Assembly: GCA_947588815.1 (NCBI GenBank)
Contig: CANQAG010000006.1
Coordinates: forward strand, 1 to 64,000
Direction of reading: 5' to 3'
Source of the DNA: an uncultured Bacilli bacterium
GTDB lineage: Bacteria > Bacillota_I > Bacilli_A > RFN20 > CAG-449
DNA length: 64,000 nucleotides
Shown: in pieces, positions 63,101-64,000 of the stretch
How positions within the stretch are numbered: position 1 is the first letter of the stretch
How the letters are laid out: each line of letters starts with the position of its first letter
Translations under genes and position numbers: made by a program
Notes under the pieces: generated by a model
Databases searched by the model: none
Told to the model about the DNA's origin: nothing
Seen by the model: only the letters and a program-made list of their open reading frames with translations

Positions 63101-64000
63101 TATCTGCTTCATTCATTATTGATCCAAGAACAAGCTTTATAGCAAGAAGATTAGAAATTGGGAGATCATTCTTAAATGTTGTGCGATACTTCGACAAATC
63201 AAACTCTTTAGTAGCAGTCACACCTGACAATCCAAATTGTTCTAAAGTAGAAATGCTATTATCTGTTTTAAATTTTGCAGTATGTTTTACCAAGCCTTTT
63301 TCATAATGCACAATCTCTTCGTATTCATTATCTTTAATATGTAGCAATCTTCCTAAATTATCAAATTGGTATGTAATTGTTTTTTTATAAAAACTATCAT
63401 AAATAGTTGTAATATTATTAATACCAAAAGTATATTGCTCTTCACTAATAGTTTTTTGACTATCTAAAGCACTTATTTTTGAATTCGAATCTATTTTTCC
63501 TTCTAGACATTTTTGACAAACAAACAATTGATTATCAGTGTTAAGGTCAAGTTCAATTGTCTCTAATAGGGGGCTAGTAAATGATATAATATTGTTCTCA
63601 TAAATAAATGAAGAAGTTTTACTATCGTTATATTTCACAGAGACTAAGCAATTATTATCATCGTATTCGAATTTTGTTTTTCTTCCACTACAATCGATAA
63701 GGGATTTTAATAGTCCAGATTCTTTATCATAATTAAATTTAACCGTTTCTACTCCAGAGGTTACATAAAGAAGTTTTCCTTTATTTTCATCATCGAATCC
63801 ATAATCAATATTAATTTCATTTTCAAATGATCCTAGAATTGAAATTAATCTTCCGTAACCATCAAATCCTAAAGCATTTCCATCTTTATCAACAATAAAA
63901 TCATTAGCTTTTCTCATTTGTTCTTCAATTAGTGAATCTTTTTTATTTTGCAAATCTTTTAGCTGTTGATTATAATTAGCAAGAGTATTTAGAATATTAA
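60108..64000 (-). CDS. rhs: Rhs/YD-repeat polymorphic toxin, partial (5' end beyond window)
   Basis: The frame is open to the right edge, so at least 1297 residues are seen and the N-terminus is missing. Most of it is YD repeats of the form GRLxxxxDxxGNxxxYxYD (for example YDENGRLLSSKG, YQYDKLNRLVRE, YEYDCENLV). The Rhs core follows: FRYRGYYYDEETGLFYCN, RYYSPELCRWLTPDS and PVMYVDPSGHFA near nt 60640. After it comes a unique tip of about 180 residues: a glycine-rich hydrophobic linker, then a short helical end (NNKYQNKQWAEAMRQLD, LWQRLHKEIDKYPYS). The NNxxQNKQ...RLHxEI pattern recurs in other Rhs tips as I recall, but its activity is unknown to me. The YD repeats form a shell that encloses the toxin. 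Delivery mode cannot be judged without the N-terminus. Confidence 0.88.
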   Translation of the reverse strand, partial: NILNTLANYNQQLKDLQNKKDSLIEEQMRKANDFIVDKDGNALGFDGYGRLISILGSFENEINIDYGFDDENKGKLLYVTSGVETVKFNYDKESGLLKSLIDCSGRKTKFEYDDNNCLVSVKYNDSKTSSFIYENNIISFTSPLLETIELDLNTDNQLFVCQKCLEGKIDSNSKISALDSQKTISEEQYTFGINNITTIYDSFYKKTITYQFDNLGRLLHIKDNEYEEIVHYEKGLVKHTAKFKTDNSISTLEQFGLSGVTATKEFDLSKYRTTFKNDLPISNLLAIKLVLGSIMNEADISLSKFDIKVNVISSNENDTKIEEFKLVYQEVYNQTVILPIVIDRELSTTIQFSLSNTYDESEGSFFKSAELIKLESGTIYTYDEENHLIKKQDGTNTTVYEDYNENDIPLKVTNTNIYGDEVVTIYSYNSDRQLTNVEDSKGNVEEYYYNDKGRCIEKRIYNKKDASLMKVEKIEYDENGRLLSSKGSIKDQKGNYPTEEVTYLPNTNIQSKIKGVNGETTCYTYDFNTGNLLSISSSSAGVNNSTVFTYNYGLLTSLSHHGMKVDYTCDGRGRKTDIKLNGNDFVWNTYNDNYKNEELGIYHGKLTTATTSDGYYVDLIIDEKGKVRRTSFDSAQYYGDSVYEYDCENLVKVISNKTNRDSQDTFTEVLETSYDDYNNVTDFTKTINDDVHFYRAFMYDSKNRLSKEEISLQDGDVLQTEYQYDEDNRITTLDINGLFTINYDYDVLNRVKHQNIEIDKSSSYSSQKIELCHEYSYLQQDENSLDLVAEDRTKVIVRKESISEENKLIPIKIYMTETSKYNYDESGNIIEIDADDSLTRYQYDKLNRLVREDNPKLNKTITYKYDSAGNILLKKTYEYTLEDKLYSPKVDEYTYECDGWNDQLLFFNGKQFEYDKMGRPITYMDNLLEWESNGNLLSFMSEEVEAYYFYDANGIRRNKIVNDVETSFIVDGTRILRAITKNGILTYKYALNKLIGFNYNDGSNSKEYIYLRNIQGDIIAIYDDEGNEVGGYAYDAYGNHIITNDVDGIATLNPFRYRGYYYDEETGLFYCNSRYYSPELCRWLTPDSIEYLDPESINGLNLYCYCYNNPVMYVDPSGHFAITALIIGAIIGAAIGFGVAAYIDYKDDGKIFNGSVEWYDYLGATVVGGIIGAGVGAFAGMSFSATIPTGFALAQTSTGTMMLATTGSMTLTITGAQILDVAGIFGVTYMFFKGGLPNNKYQNKQWAEAMRQLDIKNRDLWQRLHKEIDKYPYSTHDNLKKLINLLKEILEKWGKL

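Noticed and set aside
55371..64000. CRISPR array
   Set aside because: The repeats here are two long, diverged coding copies of Rhs core, not short regularly spaced repeats. No CRISPR-like array was seen anywhere in the window.

Overview
The window is a low-GC, Bacillota-type chromosome segment of about 64 kb. TGA is used as a stop codon and TGG for Trp, so the standard bacterial code applies. Gene order closely follows the Bacillus plan (pgsA-cinA-recA-rny-ymdB-spoVS-miaB-ricA-cotE-mutS-mutL-miaA; dnaD-nth beside recU-ponA; gpsB next to rnpB; spmA-spmB-rluB; hup-spoIVA). Genes for endospore formation (spoVS, spoIVA, cotE, spmA, spmB, yunB, a yutH-like gene) and two class A penicillin-binding proteins show a walled, spore-forming organism. 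The small compact genes suggest an uncultured, perhaps gut-associated member of the Bacilli/Erysipelotrichia side of the phylum. That placement is inference; the genus cannot be named from the sequence alone.

Layout. 1-3.7 kb: a three-gene ABC-2 type exporter and a DegV protein. 3.7-8.9 kb: an AT-rich accessory block beside a tRNA-Gln gene, holding two convergent genes, one encoding an HD-RyR-SLOG protein and the other a membrane protein with two Rossmann (TrkA-N-like) domains and a RyR domain. This looks like a nucleotide-sensing signalling or defence pair and is the best candidate for an undescribed system. 9-20 kb: housekeeping genes (yunB/yutH-like, cysQ, nrnA, fba, rpoE, argS, a PBP, ispF, ychF, csp). 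20-25.6 kb: an exported protein and two successive fused ATPase-permease ABC transporters. 25.6-41.8 kb: the folate one-carbon pair folD-fhs, then a long minus-strand cluster for tRNA modification, mismatch repair, spore coat, RNA decay and recombination, ending with the RNase P RNA and gpsB. 42-50 kb: a Cys-rich coat-like protein, recU-ponA facing nth-dnaD, a tRNA-nucleotidyltransferase/M19 dipeptidase fusion, dapB and tRNA-Val. 50-55.4 kb: hup, spoIVA, an FMN-riboswitch-controlled riboflavin transporter, rluB and spmB/spmA.

From 55.5 kb to the right edge lies a polymorphic-toxin locus. A large Rhs/YD-repeat protein runs off the window at 64000 and carries a variable C-terminal tip and a small partner gene. 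Downstream on the same strand are at least three displaced Rhs core-plus-tip fragments, two with intact membrane-protein partners and one with a frameshifted lipoprotein. Remnants of a serine recombinase and of a possible methylase-associated domain are mixed in. The layout fits an Rhs gene that has exchanged its toxin tip repeatedly and kept old tips and immunity genes as a downstream archive.

Other points of note: a FolD that lacks the catalytic lysine and glutamine of its family, and several genes, many of them sporulation genes, whose ribosome binding site or start codon lies inside a hairpin or terminator.
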